Below, piece after piece: positions 1 to 10,555 of a stretch of DNA of 64,000 nt. The notes under the pieces were generated by a model that saw nothing but the letters and a program-made list of their open reading frames with translations, ran no database searches and was not told where the DNA came from. Position numbers and translations under genes: made by a program. Position 1 is the first letter of the stretch. Each line of letters begins with the position of its first letter. This DNA comes from Ascaphus truei (Eukaryota; Chordata; Amphibia; Anura; Ascaphidae). Location of the stretch: assembly GCA_036426205.1 (NCBI GenBank), contig CM071568.1:39893221-39957220 (forward strand). The letters are read 5' to 3'.

Positions 1-1055
1 AATATGTATGAAAACAGTCTTTTCTGAAAAAGGTTAAAGTTTAATCATGAATCACTCCTGAGCAGGGAAACATTGGGTGGCTGTTGGGAAAATAGCAGTG
101 TTATATGCTGGTTGGATTTGTGGAATCCTTTGGTAAGAAAAGAGCAGGGCCTCCCTTGTTGAGCCCTCTGTGTCACGGTGGGACCAAAATACCTTGTACT
201 TCCTGTGAGCAATAATGGTTAGGTCATTTGTCTAAATGTAGCTACATGTGTGGGAACTATAGCAATGCTCCAGGCACTCACTTTGACCTCCTGTGTATAA
301 CCCTGAAAGGCCAAGTCCTAGAATAAAGGTGACCACATCTACATTGCATCATGCCAACAACAAAGCAAAACACATAAATGACATGAATAAATGTGAAACC
401 AATTTCAGCAGAAGAAGGTATGGTTGAAATATGAACTCAACAATCACTATCAATTTTAGTATCTATATAATGGGATTGGTACCTTAAAAGTGGACTGTAT
501 CTGCTGAACTTACACATGTAGCAGGTGTTGTTGCCCCCTCTGGCCTGTTAGCCCAGCCCCTTTTGTTTGTTTGCTCCACCCCTTTTTTTCACACTGCTAT
601 TGCATTTAGAATGGCAGTTGCTCCCACTGGCGTTTAATGTGTGGCACGCTGCAACATGCAAGCAGGAGCAATAATGGCTGCTACATTTGTATGTTTAATA
701 TTAAATATTTCACAACTTACCTTATATTTCCTAAGATATACTGTGCTGTATGTAGGCAAGGATGTCCTTGATCTGGTCAGTACAAGAGCATGCCAATGAA
801 GTAATACTGGGCGTCGAGGCGTCATTACAGCGTCAAAATGTTTAGTTAGAGATTGCAATATTACCAGCATGGCTCTGTCTTGACAAGATTGGACTCCAGT
901 TCTGGGGCGAGTTTTACCTATAGATTCAGAACTATAATGCACTGGGATTGCAGTTTAATAATCAGGACTGCTCCCGCAAGCTTATGATGACACAAAATGA
1001 GGCGGGCAATACTGCAGATAACCTATCTACTTCATAGAGTTATACTGTACATATG
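1..1055. other. Intronic sequence, no gene seen
   Basis: AT-rich sequence upstream of the first solo LTR. It lies 5' of the first angiopoietin exon, so it is presumably intronic. I see no exon, tandem repeat or recognisable transposon; the short open frames show no protein-like composition. Confidence 0.5.
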
Positions 1056-1059
1056 TATA

Positions 1060-2883
1060 TGTAGCCTGGAGCTCCCGCAGCTCCTTGAGACCCCCCTCCC
1101 CTTGGGCAGCTCGATCGCGGGTGCCGAAAGACCCGACGGCTGCTTCCAAGGGTGGGGGCTGGAGCAGGGAGCAGCGCGGCTTCCCCTGCCTGCGGCCGGT
1201 TGCTAAGGCCGCGATCGCGTCTCTAAGGTCCCGGCGGCCGCAGAGCAGGGCGCCGCCATTGAGGACCGTCTCGCGCATGCGCAGTGGACGCGTAGGCGCA
1301 GGGAAAGCCCCAGAGCTAGGGATAGCTCGCGCGAGCATAGGGACAGCTCAGGGAGAAGAGAGAAAGCCCGGGAAAGATTGCACACGCGCAGTGGAGGGTA
1401 AGGAAAGCCCGCGAACCCCTAGCCTATCAGGGAAGGCTCTGAGCAGGGACTACGAGTCTCATGAGTCTCTGTATGCCCCATGTGACACCAGGGAGCCAAT
1501 AGGGCTTAGGAAGGCCAGGCAGGCAAAGTGGATACATTGTTTGGGCTTGAGCACGTTTGTCAGTTGGAGCTGGGGAGCTGTGAGGGAAGGAAGGGTGCAG
1601 AGAGCATGTGCAGCTCCTGCATCGAGTAAGGTCCCCACATCCCAAGTAAGGCCCCAACTCCCCACCAGGTTAGTGGGTAAGTGTTGAGGGACGGCCCAGA
1701 TAGGGACGCTGCCCTTAGTGCGTGTCTGTGTGCTGTCTTGTCAGGATCACGGCTGGCAGTGCTGTGAGGCCTGACAAGAAGGCATAGTGCTAGTGTGCAG
1801 CAAGTTGCTGTACGCGTTCCAGAAGTTTGCAGTGCGTATCTGTTAGTGTTAGTGTTAGGGTTCCAGGTTGCTGTGTGGAGTGTTGCATGTGACGCTGCCT
1901 GTACTGAGTGCAGTGTGTGTGCAGCGTGTGTTACTGTCTGCCGGCTGACTGAGAGCTGTGTGTCGGCTGCAGGCGCGTTAGGATAAGGGAGTTAGGAGCT
2001 AGTTGTTCAGTGTGTGTATATCACCAGTGCCAGTTGCACGTGGTGAGCTGCCAGAGTCTGGGATCAGACAGAAGTTACAGGGAGAGTTATTCTGCATGCA
2101 GGGACTAGGGTAGAGGTATACCCCAGGGCCCAGTTAGTCCCCTATGACACCAGAGGAAGCTGTATGATATAGGGTTGGCCTTAGGACAGGGACTCCTTCA
2201 CCATATTTAGAGCAGCAAGAGGGATGCTGTCTGACGGCCTCTGACTGTCTGACAGCGTGTTCAGAGACTGTGTTAAAGGAGCATTCCGGCTGGAGATTCC
2301 TTTCCTGTGGATGCAGCGTGTGCATCCATTCCTGCAGAGAGCAGCGCAGCACGCCGTGGGATCACTGTGCGGTGCTGCTGAGTTCCAAGGATTTTCCTGA
2401 CCAGGACTGGTCAGGGAGGTAGTATATATTAAGTGCACCACCGGGCCCCAACACAGGGAAGCGCTATCCCTCACACTCACACTGGTCTTTAGTGTTGGGG
2501 ACACTCAAGAGACTGCGGGGAATGTGATGATGGACATGTGGGTGGGGGGAATGGTATGCATTCAGAGTGATGCACTGTTATTGATATATTGTTTTGATGT
2601 TATGCAAAGAGGTGTTATTGGAGTTACAGGTTATGCTCAGTAAATACTGTTTATTCACACGGTGTGTATTTACTGTATGGTTGTTCTGGTGAGGGCACAC
2701 TCTCACCCCGTTGAGATCCCTCATCAGTGGAGGCGCTGCACCGAGTGTAAGTACATACCCCAGGTTTCCCGTGGCGGAAGCTCAGCTCTCCTGGTTGCCA
2801 AACAGGTATAGCACCACACTGATAAGTAGTCAGACACACCTACCCACCTCAATCTCACTTAAGGGGGGGGAAAGAGGGCTACA
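1060..2883 (+). mobile_element. Solo LTR, 1.8 kb, Ty3-like, TSD TATA
   Basis: The segment begins TGTAGCC and ends GGCTACA and is flanked on both sides by TATA (1056-1059 and 2884-2887), so the borders are those of an integrated LTR. No internal coding region or second LTR is present, so it is a solo LTR. The + orientation is inferred from a TATATATTAAG promoter-like motif near 2420, an AGTAAA polyadenylation-like signal near 2640 and the motif GTGGAGGCGCTGCAC at 2727-2741. Its GC-rich 5' third, including a GGCGCCGCCAT block and a GCGCATGCGCAG block, resembles the start of the LTR at 60842, so the two families are related. Confidence 0.8.
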
Positions 2884-3163
2884 TATAGAAATCTTTGCTT
2901 AAGTTTGAAAACAAGGCAAAATTCACCCCAAAAAATCACAGAGTATTACAACTCAAAGTGCATGATCACAGTGCCCTTAAACTGGCAAATAGCGCAGTAC
3001 TCTGGTCAAAACATTGCACCTATTGTAAGTGAGCAAAAAAAAAATCCGAGGCATATTTGAATACATTCGCACATCTCTAATTATACCTGTTTGTTTATGT
3101 TTATGTAACTTACATTTTGTCCTCAACACATTTGCTTATTTTTCTATTATCCATGTTCCGAAG

Positions 3164-3265
3164 GTTTATTGCAATATGGAAACAGCAGGTGGAGGCTGGT
3201 CAGCAATTCAACACAGAGAAGATGGGAGTGTGGATTTTCAGAGAGGTTGGAAAGATTACAAAATG
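3164..3265 (+). CDS. ANGPT1: ANGPT1 fibrinogen-domain exon (102 bp)
   Basis: This exon encodes 34 residues, beginning [12 protein letters not shown] and ending GWKDYKM, of the C-terminal fibrinogen-like domain of angiopoietin-1, the secreted ligand of the TIE2 (TEK) receptor in vascular development. The acceptor is a pyrimidine-rich stretch ending in AAG and the donor is GTACGT at 3266. Both ends are phase 0, and 102 bp fits the known size of this angiopoietin exon. The IQHREDGS and DFQRGWK motifs agree with ANGPT1. Typical substitutions (ETAG, SAIQ, KDYKM) suggest a distant vertebrate such as a frog. It joins in frame to the exon at 20654. The open frame seen around it extends into intron and is not the true exon boundary. 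Confidence 0.95.
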
Positions 3266-4389
3266 GTACGTACGATAAGAACACTTCAATTACGTGGCAA
3301 ATGCAAGTTCTGTTGCTTTGGCTTCACACAAAGTTGGAGAGAAGCCACGAAAGAAGAGAGGTCCCCAGAACTTTGCATGTGTATTCTGGCACCTTCCAAC
3401 CAGTGCTTCTATCTTTGGTTTTTCCTTGTCTCTGTGTTGGTCCCTTTGGGTTAATTTATGCTAAATAAATTAGTAAATAATATCAGTGAGCTTTACCCCT
3501 GACCTGAGCATGTGCTGTTTTCTGACAATTGTCTGGCAAATGTTTTGCAAAACTAGGATTACATCATTATTTGATGATTGTCCGTGATAGTATCAAGATT
3601 TGCTTGGATTGAGTTCAAGGCAAAAAAATGTCCTATTACCCAAATTAGATGTCAAGCAAAATATGCTTCTTTCACTTTCTGTAGCACATAACTAAATATA
3701 ACTTCCAATGTATATGACACAGATGGGCAAGTTCATGGGATGCCCATCAACCTGTTTTATAGGTGCCTGAACGGAAAACAAGTCAAAACCTTATTTTCAC
3801 TTTCTATTTGGGCTGAGAGGAAATACAAGTAAATGTATATTACTATACAGTATAGTAAATAAATATAAATGAGAGGTTAGACTTTTGTGAGCGAGGAAGC
3901 AGTACTCACCGTGCAGTTGGGAGCTCATCCTCATTAATTATAAGTAATCTGGGTGTGGCCAGGGTTGTGTGGTACCTTGCTGGGTGGGCCACGGCTGTGT
4001 GGTCTTGCTAGTTAGAAAGCACTCTCAGGGTAGTAGTTAGCCTCTTAAGTGGTTGAAGGACTGTTTACATTTTTAATAAAAGCTGTGGATGTTTGGTCCT
4101 TGGTGTAAGGTGTTGTTGTATTGGTTGGGGTCAGATTAAAAGGTGGGGTTTTTCAAGCGTTGGGAGGTCAAGACAATGCCGCTCTTTCCAGGTAAATGTC
4201 ATTCTGTTTTATTATACTTTCCATCTTTCTGTTAACATCTTCCTTTTGTTTATCCTTTACAATTTCCATTCTTCCTGTTACACCTATAATGTTCCCTATC
4301 TTTCTATTTGCATTCTATTGTCATTATCTTCACTCTTGAGCAATCCTGACTTGACTATATATGTGGTCCATGAGTCACCTGCACCCTGC
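3266..4389. other. ANGPT1 intron, 5' part, no gene seen
   Basis: AT-rich intronic sequence between the exon donor and the foldback repeat. No coding similarity or clear transposon ends were seen. Confidence 0.6.
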
Positions 4390-4758
4390 GAATGACTTGG
4401 AGCGGGTGGACCGGGGGCCCAATGCGGCTGTGATCGCGGCTAAGCACAGCGCAGGAGGAATTCCCCTAAAGGATTAACGCAGCGGGGGTCCCTGCTTCTG
4501 AATGGGATTCCCCCTGTGTGTTAAACCTACCCTGGAAGAGCTACACAGAGAGAAACCCCTCTACCACCGAATGACTTGGAGCGGGTGGACCAGGGGCCCA
4601 ATGCGGCTGTGATCGCGGCTAAGCACAGCGCAGGAGGAATTTCCCATAAGGATTAACGCAGCGGGGGTCCCTGCTTCTGAATGGGATTCCCTGTGTGTTA
4701 AACCTACCGGCTCACACGAGCCTGGAAGAGCTACACAGAGAGAAACCCCTCTACCACC
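4390..4758. repeat. Two-copy tandem duplication (179 and 190 bp)
   Basis: Copy one is 4390-4568 and copy two is 4569-4758. They are nearly identical, beginning GAATGACTTGGAGCGGG and ending CTCTACCACC. The second copy carries an extra block (GGCTCACACGAG) before CCTGGAAGAGCT. Both form the left arm of the foldback repeat that continues to about 5345; the complementary CTGGAAGAGCT and AACGCAGCGGGGGTC motifs lie inverted at 5165-5290. Confidence 0.85.
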
Positions 4759-5345
4759 AGAAAACTAGATACTGGTGTTTAACCCCTTTATTAACTTAGC
4801 GGTTAGCCAATAAGGTAATGAAGCTCTGCTTATATTTTTAGTTTTAGCACGTAGGATTGAAGCAGGGGGTCTCTGGATCTGAACTGCATTCATTTCAGGT
4901 CCAGTGACTCTTTTGCTTCTCAAGATACAGGCCTCCGTATTGGGTGCTGGTATCTCCTGCAAGTTTACATTTTCCGCTTCTCTGCCCACATGACCGGAAC
5001 ATTTAAACTTGCCGGAGATATCGGCACCCCATACTGGGGCCTGAACCTCAGGAAGCAAGCGGTCCCTGGACCTGAAAGTAATGCAGTTCAGCTCCGGAGG
5101 CCCCCTGCTTCAATCCTATGTACTAAAAATAAAATAGCACGATCACATGTTAGTCACATGTTAGAGCTGTGCGGGGAGACGGTGCCAGTAACCGCTTCTC
5201 TCTGCTCAGCTCTTCCAGACTGGTGACCGCCTGCTAAGATTAACACCACAGGAGTCCCACGACCCCCGCTGTCTTAATCCTTACGGGAAATTAGTCTACT
5301 GAGTTTTTGGCCGTAGGGAAGCTGCGATCGGGCCACGGGTCAGGG
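4390..5345. repeat. Foldback (inverted-repeat) element, family A copy 1
   Basis: Two arms read as reverse complements around a centre near 4985. The inner arms are about 4855-4975 and 4990-5115 (AGCAGGGGGTCTC against GGCCCCCTGCTTC, and TTCAGGTCC against GGACCTGAA). The outer arms include the duplicated block on the left and 5160-5340 on the right. A diverged copy of the inner palindrome is at 42064-42312. No coding capacity; probably a non-autonomous DNA transposon, superfamily not assigned. Confidence 0.65.
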
Positions 5346-5559
5346 TCCCTTCAGCTGGAGTTTCCTTGCTCCCAAATTTCAAGTAAATTATACTTCATCT
5401 GTAAATCGCCTTTACTTCCTCTTATGTTGCTAATGCTTTCTATTCTCGGGATCTAGTGTTTATATTAGAGATGTCATATTTCAGTCATTCTAAAAGAGTA
5501 CCTCACACTTTTACACAAGAGTAGGTACAAGTGAGGAGGTAAGATTAATTCCATCTACA

Positions 5560-6391
5560 TGTAACGGTTTTCCTGGACCTGTCTGACCCATCCAATCTCA
5601 CCCCCTGTGGTCTAACCGGCCCCCCTTACATGGTAGTGTTACATGGTAGTGTCTGGTGGTGCACCTGTTGGCAACAGGACTCCTGAGTGTCCCGCATGAT
5701 GTTGTGTGGGGAATGCCAACCCAGACAGGCAGCTGAGGTAGTGTGCTTGAGTCCTACCTATATACAGTGCAGCGCCTCCACCTCATCAAGATCCCTGCGT
5801 CCGCAAGGGGATGGTTCTGATGAGGAACTCCTCTGTGGTGCCTTCCTCTGCAGAGTAATTCCAGACTCACACATGAGGGTGTCTTTAATCAAGATCATCT
5901 TTATTGCTTGGTGGTGGTATGGGCCAGCTGCCCCTCACAGCTGGCAGCTCAGCCGCACATCTTTCAGTACTCTCCCTTAGAAAAGTATGCCCTCCCAATG
6001 GAGTGGGATCCCCTCTCCCCTCAGGGAGATCATCCCTGTGCCAGGTCCCTGGACACAGTGTGGCCTTGTCAGCCTTGCTGCTGCTTGACTTGATTTGGGC
6101 CACTAGTTATGGCACTAGTGGGCCCCTCATTCGCAAGTCTCAACCCAGACTTGTTCCTTTATCCAACCACTAACTTTTGGCAGTGCTGTGCCTTATATAC
6201 TTCAGGAAACTGGCACATCTCTGATGTCACTAACGGTGGACTCAGAGTATGCAGCCACTCCCATCCATGCTTATGACACCTCACCAGGGTGTGAGGGCAA
6301 CCCTCCATGATTACTGCTGGCAACCCTGTAACTTACCAGGTGTACTGCCAGCATGAGAGGAAACTGTAGACCATTTTACAGCATGGCTACA
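5560..6391 (-). repeat. 3' LTR of the non-autonomous element
   Basis: On the minus strand it starts TGTAGCCATGC at 6391 and ends at 5560 with CCGTTACA. It carries a TATATAAGG box near 6195, an AATAAA signal near 5902 and GGTGGAGGCGCTGCAC at 5782-5767 in the U5 side. This order (TATA, polyadenylation signal, motif, LTR end) supports a minus-strand LTR promoter. Confidence 0.87.
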
Positions 6392-6566
6392 TTCTCCCCT
6401 TGGTGAATCCCAACGACCCGCCTGGGACCTAAATTTGGTGTACCTTGGTCCAGGAAGCAATGTAAAATACAAACATAATTAGTTATAACATCAGTTTCCA
6501 TAGTACTATCATGGTGCGCACTGACCAGCAGGTGGCACTAAAGCACAACATCACTATCCTGTCTTC

Positions 6567-7017
6567 CTAATAATAGTGGCGAGGATCTGGTTTCTTTATT
6601 TCCCGACCTCCCATGTCAGTGACAGTTATGCTGTATTCCCGTGGTAAGCCGTTCTCGGGTCTATATACAGCCTTATGCATATAGATGCTACAACCTATGC
6701 TCCACACCCTCATTAGTTGGGAAATCCTCTCCTCTGCCTTACGCCCAGTAATCACACCCCCTTTGTTCACCATGTACATTTCTATGGTCTCTCTCAACCA
6801 GCCATCCCTCTGGTCCTCTATCTCCTGCATGAGGGGTTCGGGGACATAGGGGTACTCTAACTCATGTGAGCTCTTATATTTTGTCACAATGGCCCTTTCA
6901 GCCCGGCTAGTCCGTATTAATTTGGTGTTACCCGCTCTCCCTGGCAACACCCATGACAGAGGTTCGTCCGGGTCCACCGGATCTTCCAATTTGCTTGGAC
7001 CCAACGGTTCACTAGTG
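6567..7017 (-). CDS. Uncharacterised ORF of the non-autonomous LTR element
   Basis: An open frame of about 150 codons ends 170 bp upstream of the 3' LTR. It is hydrophilic and ordered-looking: an acidic start (KLEDPVDPDEPL), a basic helix-like middle (SRAERAIVTKYKSS), then EIEDQRDGWLRETIEMY and a VWSIGCSIYMHKAVYRPENG segment. The residues before 7018 come from the adjacent Penelope insertion; in the host element a stop lies just upstream of the junction. It matches no RT, integrase, protease or zinc-knuckle motif I know. It may be a gag fragment or an accessory ORF retained by this family. Confidence 0.35.
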
Positions 7018-7143
7018 AGTGAAAAAAGAAAAAAAGTGCGCAACCAAAGTTATATAAAGTGACGTGATGAATAATATTAAATTACGTGACCTTGAACAGA
7101 GCGTATGCAGCTGCGATGAAGGGGGGGCTCAGGAACCCCCTAG

Positions 7144-8074
7144 AACTAGTAGAGAAAAACAGAAAAGACACAGCGCAAATCGCTCATAATGTATTAAAAA
7201 ATATATTGAAATAAACAACAAAAGGTGAGTATTAAGCGTACATCAATAAAGTGTAAAACAATCAGTTTCGGGATATTGTTACCCAAACGCCACAGGAGAC
7301 CGGAACAGATGTCCTCGCAAGGATTTGGACACTGGTGCCTCTGGTACACAGTCCTGTTGGGGTAAGTAGGGAGCCTTTGAAAGTTCTACTCCAAGACACG
7401 GATCACACGTGTGCTGCTGTCCCATGCAGTGCTCTTGGGCAAAGCGGAGCTCCACGCCAGCTAGATTCTCTCTCTCCCCTCCGTGCAGAACACTTCCGGG
7501 TTGGTGACGTCACCGCGGGAGAAAACGCCGAGTTTGGCGCCGTTTTTGCTGGGGCTGCTCGCATGATGGGGTAGTAGTTAGAGATAAGACTCTTGGCAGT
7601 TCTTCCAACGCGTTTCAAAACCCGTGGGTTTCTTCATCAGGGAATAAATTTGAGTGGTATTAAAGGAACTTTAAATACCCCACGCTCGTAATTCATTGGC
7701 TAATCCTGCTACTCACACAACCAATCGGAAGGTGGTAGGGGAGGGGTAAAGTCCCGGTAGCGCGCGTCACTGGTTGTCACTAGTAACATAACAACTATAC
7801 AATAAACTTTATTAACAATCAAATAAAATGACAAACAAACGCGATTGATGTTGCTAAAAACAAAGAAAAACATGTTAGACACTAATAAAATACATAGCAC
7901 GGAAGTGTGTCAACACCTGACACATTAGGAAGATCATTTTTAACCCAATTTGGACAAATATTAAGAAGAAACACAAAAAGTTCTCAAGACCAATCAATCA
8001 TAAGAACATTCTTTATATGGGTGCATATTAATATCTGTTAAAAAGAACCTTGCAGCAATGTAAAACTAAAAGGA
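7144..8074 (-). repeat. Left pLTR of Penelope-like element
   Basis: This is the reverse complement of 11377-12298 with few differences. It carries the same CCAAT-like and GC-rich blocks and a hammerhead core on the minus strand, the same strand as the RT ORF. Its inner boundary is the ACTAAAAGGA near 8074, after which the two flanks diverge. The outer boundary is near a second ACTAGT at 7145-7150. Confidence 0.88.
7600..7647 (-). ncRNA. Hammerhead ribozyme motif (minus-strand copy)
   Basis: Read on the minus strand, the conserved CTGATGA box is followed by a stem II hairpin (GAAACC paired with GGTTTT, one G-U pair at its base), then GAAA and CGCGTT. Stem I can form between TTATTCC upstream and GGAAGAA downstream with one mismatch, and the predicted cleavage site is after GCGTT. 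Stem III is minimal (ACGCGT, self-complementary), a form described for Penelope-type hammerheads that may need to act as dimers. It differs from the right copy by one change in stem II. Confidence 0.8.
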
Positions 8075-8173
8075 CATAGAGACAAAACCTAAAATTATAA
8101 ATACTAAAAATGAGTTTATAAAATCAATGAAATAAAATAAACAGAAGTCTAGGACATTAGATACACAGAGACA

Positions 8174-10555
8174 TCAGTACAGAGACCAGATGTCTATATC
8201 TTCATTTAAACCCCCTGGATACAAGGTGTTCAATTTGTGTATCCAGAAGGTTTCCTGCCTAGAGAGTTCTTTCACTCTGTCCCCTCCTCTCCTATTTTTT
8301 GATATATGTTTGATTCCTTTAAACAATAGAGATGAGGGGTCACTATTATGGCATTGTGCATAGTGTTTCGACAGACTGTGCTTCATAAACCCTATTTTTA
8401 TGTTACGCAGGTGTTCTTGAATACGCACTTTTAAATGTCGTTTAGTACGTCCTACATAAAAAAGGCCACATGGACACTCTAATAAATACACTACATGGTC
8501 AGTGTTACAGTAGATGAAATCCTTAATCTCATGGATTTCTCCATTTATACAACTAAAAGTTTTTCTCTCCGGATGCAAATGCTTACACGCCGAGCACTTA
8601 CCACACTTAAAGTTCCCAACTGGTTTGTTACTCAACCACTTTCTATCCCCACTAGGGTCTTCAGATATTTTAATGTCACTAGGGGAGAGTGTGTTTTTTA
8701 GATTTCTAGCTTTTCTGTATATGAATTTTGGGAACTTTGAGAGGTGGTCGCTCAGCAGTGAATCATTTGTGAGAATTGACCAGTTTCTCTTTATAATTTT
8801 CTCAATTTGCCCCGTCATTGAGTTAAAATTAGTGATAAAGGATACATTGCATTTACCCTCATTCTCCCTGAGTTTATTACTCGTTTTATTTTTTGGTAAC
8901 AGCATTGTTTTTCTCTCTATTTTTCTTATTTTCTCCAGATCTTTAGTGAGTTTCTCTAAACGATAGCCTCTCTCTAAGAATCTTGAAGTCAACTTTTTGG
9001 CCTGTTCTTCAAAGTCTACTTCTGTACTGCAGTTTGTCTTTAATCTGTAGTATTGGCCACTAGGAATATTTGTTATCCAAGTTCTTTTGTGGTTACTTGT
9101 GGCTACAAGGAGGTTGTTTGTGTCAACCTCCTTGAAATGTGTTTTTGTCACTACATTACCCTCTACAGATACCGTAAGACTAAGGTCCAGGTAGTGTATT
9201 TCTTTCTCGTGCTCTACAAATGTGAAGGTTAGGTTCCTATCATTTTTATTTATATATTGTAAAAAATGGCCAATCGAACACTGGTCACCGTCCCATATAC
9301 ACAGAATGTCATCTATAAACCGGCACCACACAATAATATTTGCCTTAAAGGGGTTGTTGTTATAAATAAAATCATCTTCCCATCTTCCCATATACAGGTT
9401 TGCGAAACTGGGGGCAAATCTAGTGCCCATCGCAGTTCCGCAAACCTGCAGGAAAAATTCATCCAGAAACATAAAATAATTATGCTTCAAGATGTAATTA
9501 ATTGAATCTAAGACGAATTTTCTGTTTAAGGGATGTAATTTGACATCCTCTTGTAAAAAAGAATTAACAGCATTTAGACCTTCCGCATGTGGGATGTTGG
9601 TGTATAAAGCCTGCACATCGCAGGTCAGCCACCTATATGAATCTTTCCACACAAAACCTTCCAACAAATTTAGCACTGATGTTGAATATCTTAAATATGA
9701 AGGAAGTTTTGCCACAAAGGGTTGGAGGAAATGATCCACATATTGGGATAGATTAGATGTTAAACTTTCTACTCCCGAAATAACCGGCCTGCATGGCGGG
9801 TTCAATAAGTTTTTGTGTGTTTTTGGGAGGTGATAAAAAATCGCAATCCTTGGGCTACTACAGTATAAAAAATCAAATTCATTTTTTTCAATAACATCAC
9901 TAGTTAGAGCTTCATCTAAAAGATCTTTTAATACAGCCAAAAATTCACCAGTGGGGTCCTTTTTTAATCTTTTATAGGAGGTGGTGTCATTTAGGAGTCT
10001 GAGGGCTTCCCCCTCATAATCCTTCCTATCTTGTAACACAACACCACCTCCCTTATCAGCTTGCCTGATAATCAAGTTTTTATTTTGTTTAAGGAGTTTT
10101 AGAGCCAATGCTTCGTTCTTATTTAAATTGTGTCTAAAATCACTACTTTTGACATTACTAGTTAAAACATTAAAATCTTTGTTGACCATGTTAAAAAATG
10201 TCTCTATGTGGTGGCCTTTTGAGTGTGCGGGATAAAATTTGGACTTCCCTCTAAAATGGGTATGTGTGCAAATTAAGTCTGTGTCCGTAGTCTCTGTCTG
10301 GATAGGTGGAACAAGACTGGCCTCAGTAACTGTTTTTTCATTGTTATATTCTAAATCAGATTTAATAAAATGTCTCTTCAGAGTAAGATTCCGAACAAAC
10401 TTCTGAAGATCTGAATACAGTTGGAATGCATTTGGGCCACATGAACGGGAGAAAGTGAGGCCTCTATCTAAAACCTTTTTTTGGTCATCCGTCAAGATGA
10501 CTGTGGACAGGTTAAAGATCCCTTTCGGGGATACAGTTTTTAAGGCTTCTCGCAT
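8174..10555 (-). CDS. Penelope-like reverse transcriptase with GIY-YIG endonuclease
   Basis: This 793-codon frame is the catalytic part of a Penelope-like polyprotein. Visible motifs in order: DKGGG (residues 167-171), LPKTHK (243-248), motif A with Asp 313 in TCDVQALYTNIP, motif B GTAMGTRFAPSFANL (373-387), motif C FIDD (413-416), a Cys cluster CGKCSAC (651-657) in the linker, and a GIY-YIG nuclease (VVYLL then FYVGRTKR, 688-706, with RIQEH at 711 and a later conserved Glu in RQETFW). The RT copies element RNA primed by target DNA that the GIY-YIG domain nicks. The real N terminus lies upstream in other frames (to about 11342). No stop interrupts this part, suggesting relatively recent activity. 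Confidence 0.95.
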   Translation of the reverse strand: MREALKTVSPKGIFNLSTVILTDDQKKVLDRGLTFSRSCGPNAFQLYSDLQKFVRNLTLKRHFIKSDLEYNNEKTVTEASLVPPIQTETTDTDLICTHTHFRGKSKFYPAHSKGHHIETFFNMVNKDFNVLTSNVKSSDFRHNLNKNEALALKLLKQNKNLIIRQADKGGGVVLQDRKDYEGEALRLLNDTTSYKRLKKDPTGEFLAVLKDLLDEALTSDVIEKNEFDFLYCSSPRIAIFYHLPKTHKNLLNPPCRPVISGVESLTSNLSQYVDHFLQPFVAKLPSYLRYSTSVLNLLEGFVWKDSYRWLTCDVQALYTNIPHAEGLNAVNSFLQEDVKLHPLNRKFVLDSINYILKHNYFMFLDEFFLQVCGTAMGTRFAPSFANLYMGRWEDDFIYNNNPFKANIIVWCRFIDDILCIWDGDQCSIGHFLQYINKNDRNLTFTFVEHEKEIHYLDLSLTVSVEGNVVTKTHFKEVDTNNLLVATSNHKRTWITNIPSGQYYRLKTNCSTEVDFEEQAKKLTSRFLERGYRLEKLTKDLEKIRKIERKTMLLPKNKTSNKLRENEGKCNVSFITNFNSMTGQIEKIIKRNWSILTNDSLLSDHLSKFPKFIYRKARNLKNTLSPSDIKISEDPSGDRKWLSNKPVGNFKCGKCSACKHLHPERKTFSCINGEIHEIKDFIYCNTDHVVYLLECPCGLFYVGRTKRHLKVRIQEHLRNIKIGFMKHSLSKHYAQCHNSDPSSLLFKGIKHISKNRRGGDRVKELSRQETFWIHKLNTLYPGGLNEDIDIWSLY

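Noticed and set aside
3029..3454. 141-codon frame around the first exon treated as one gene
   Set aside because: Only 3164-3265 matches angiopoietin; splice sites delimit it and the flanking residues are intronic.
8514..8966. 150-codon + strand frame
   Set aside because: Antisense shadow of the Penelope RT/GIY-YIG ORF.
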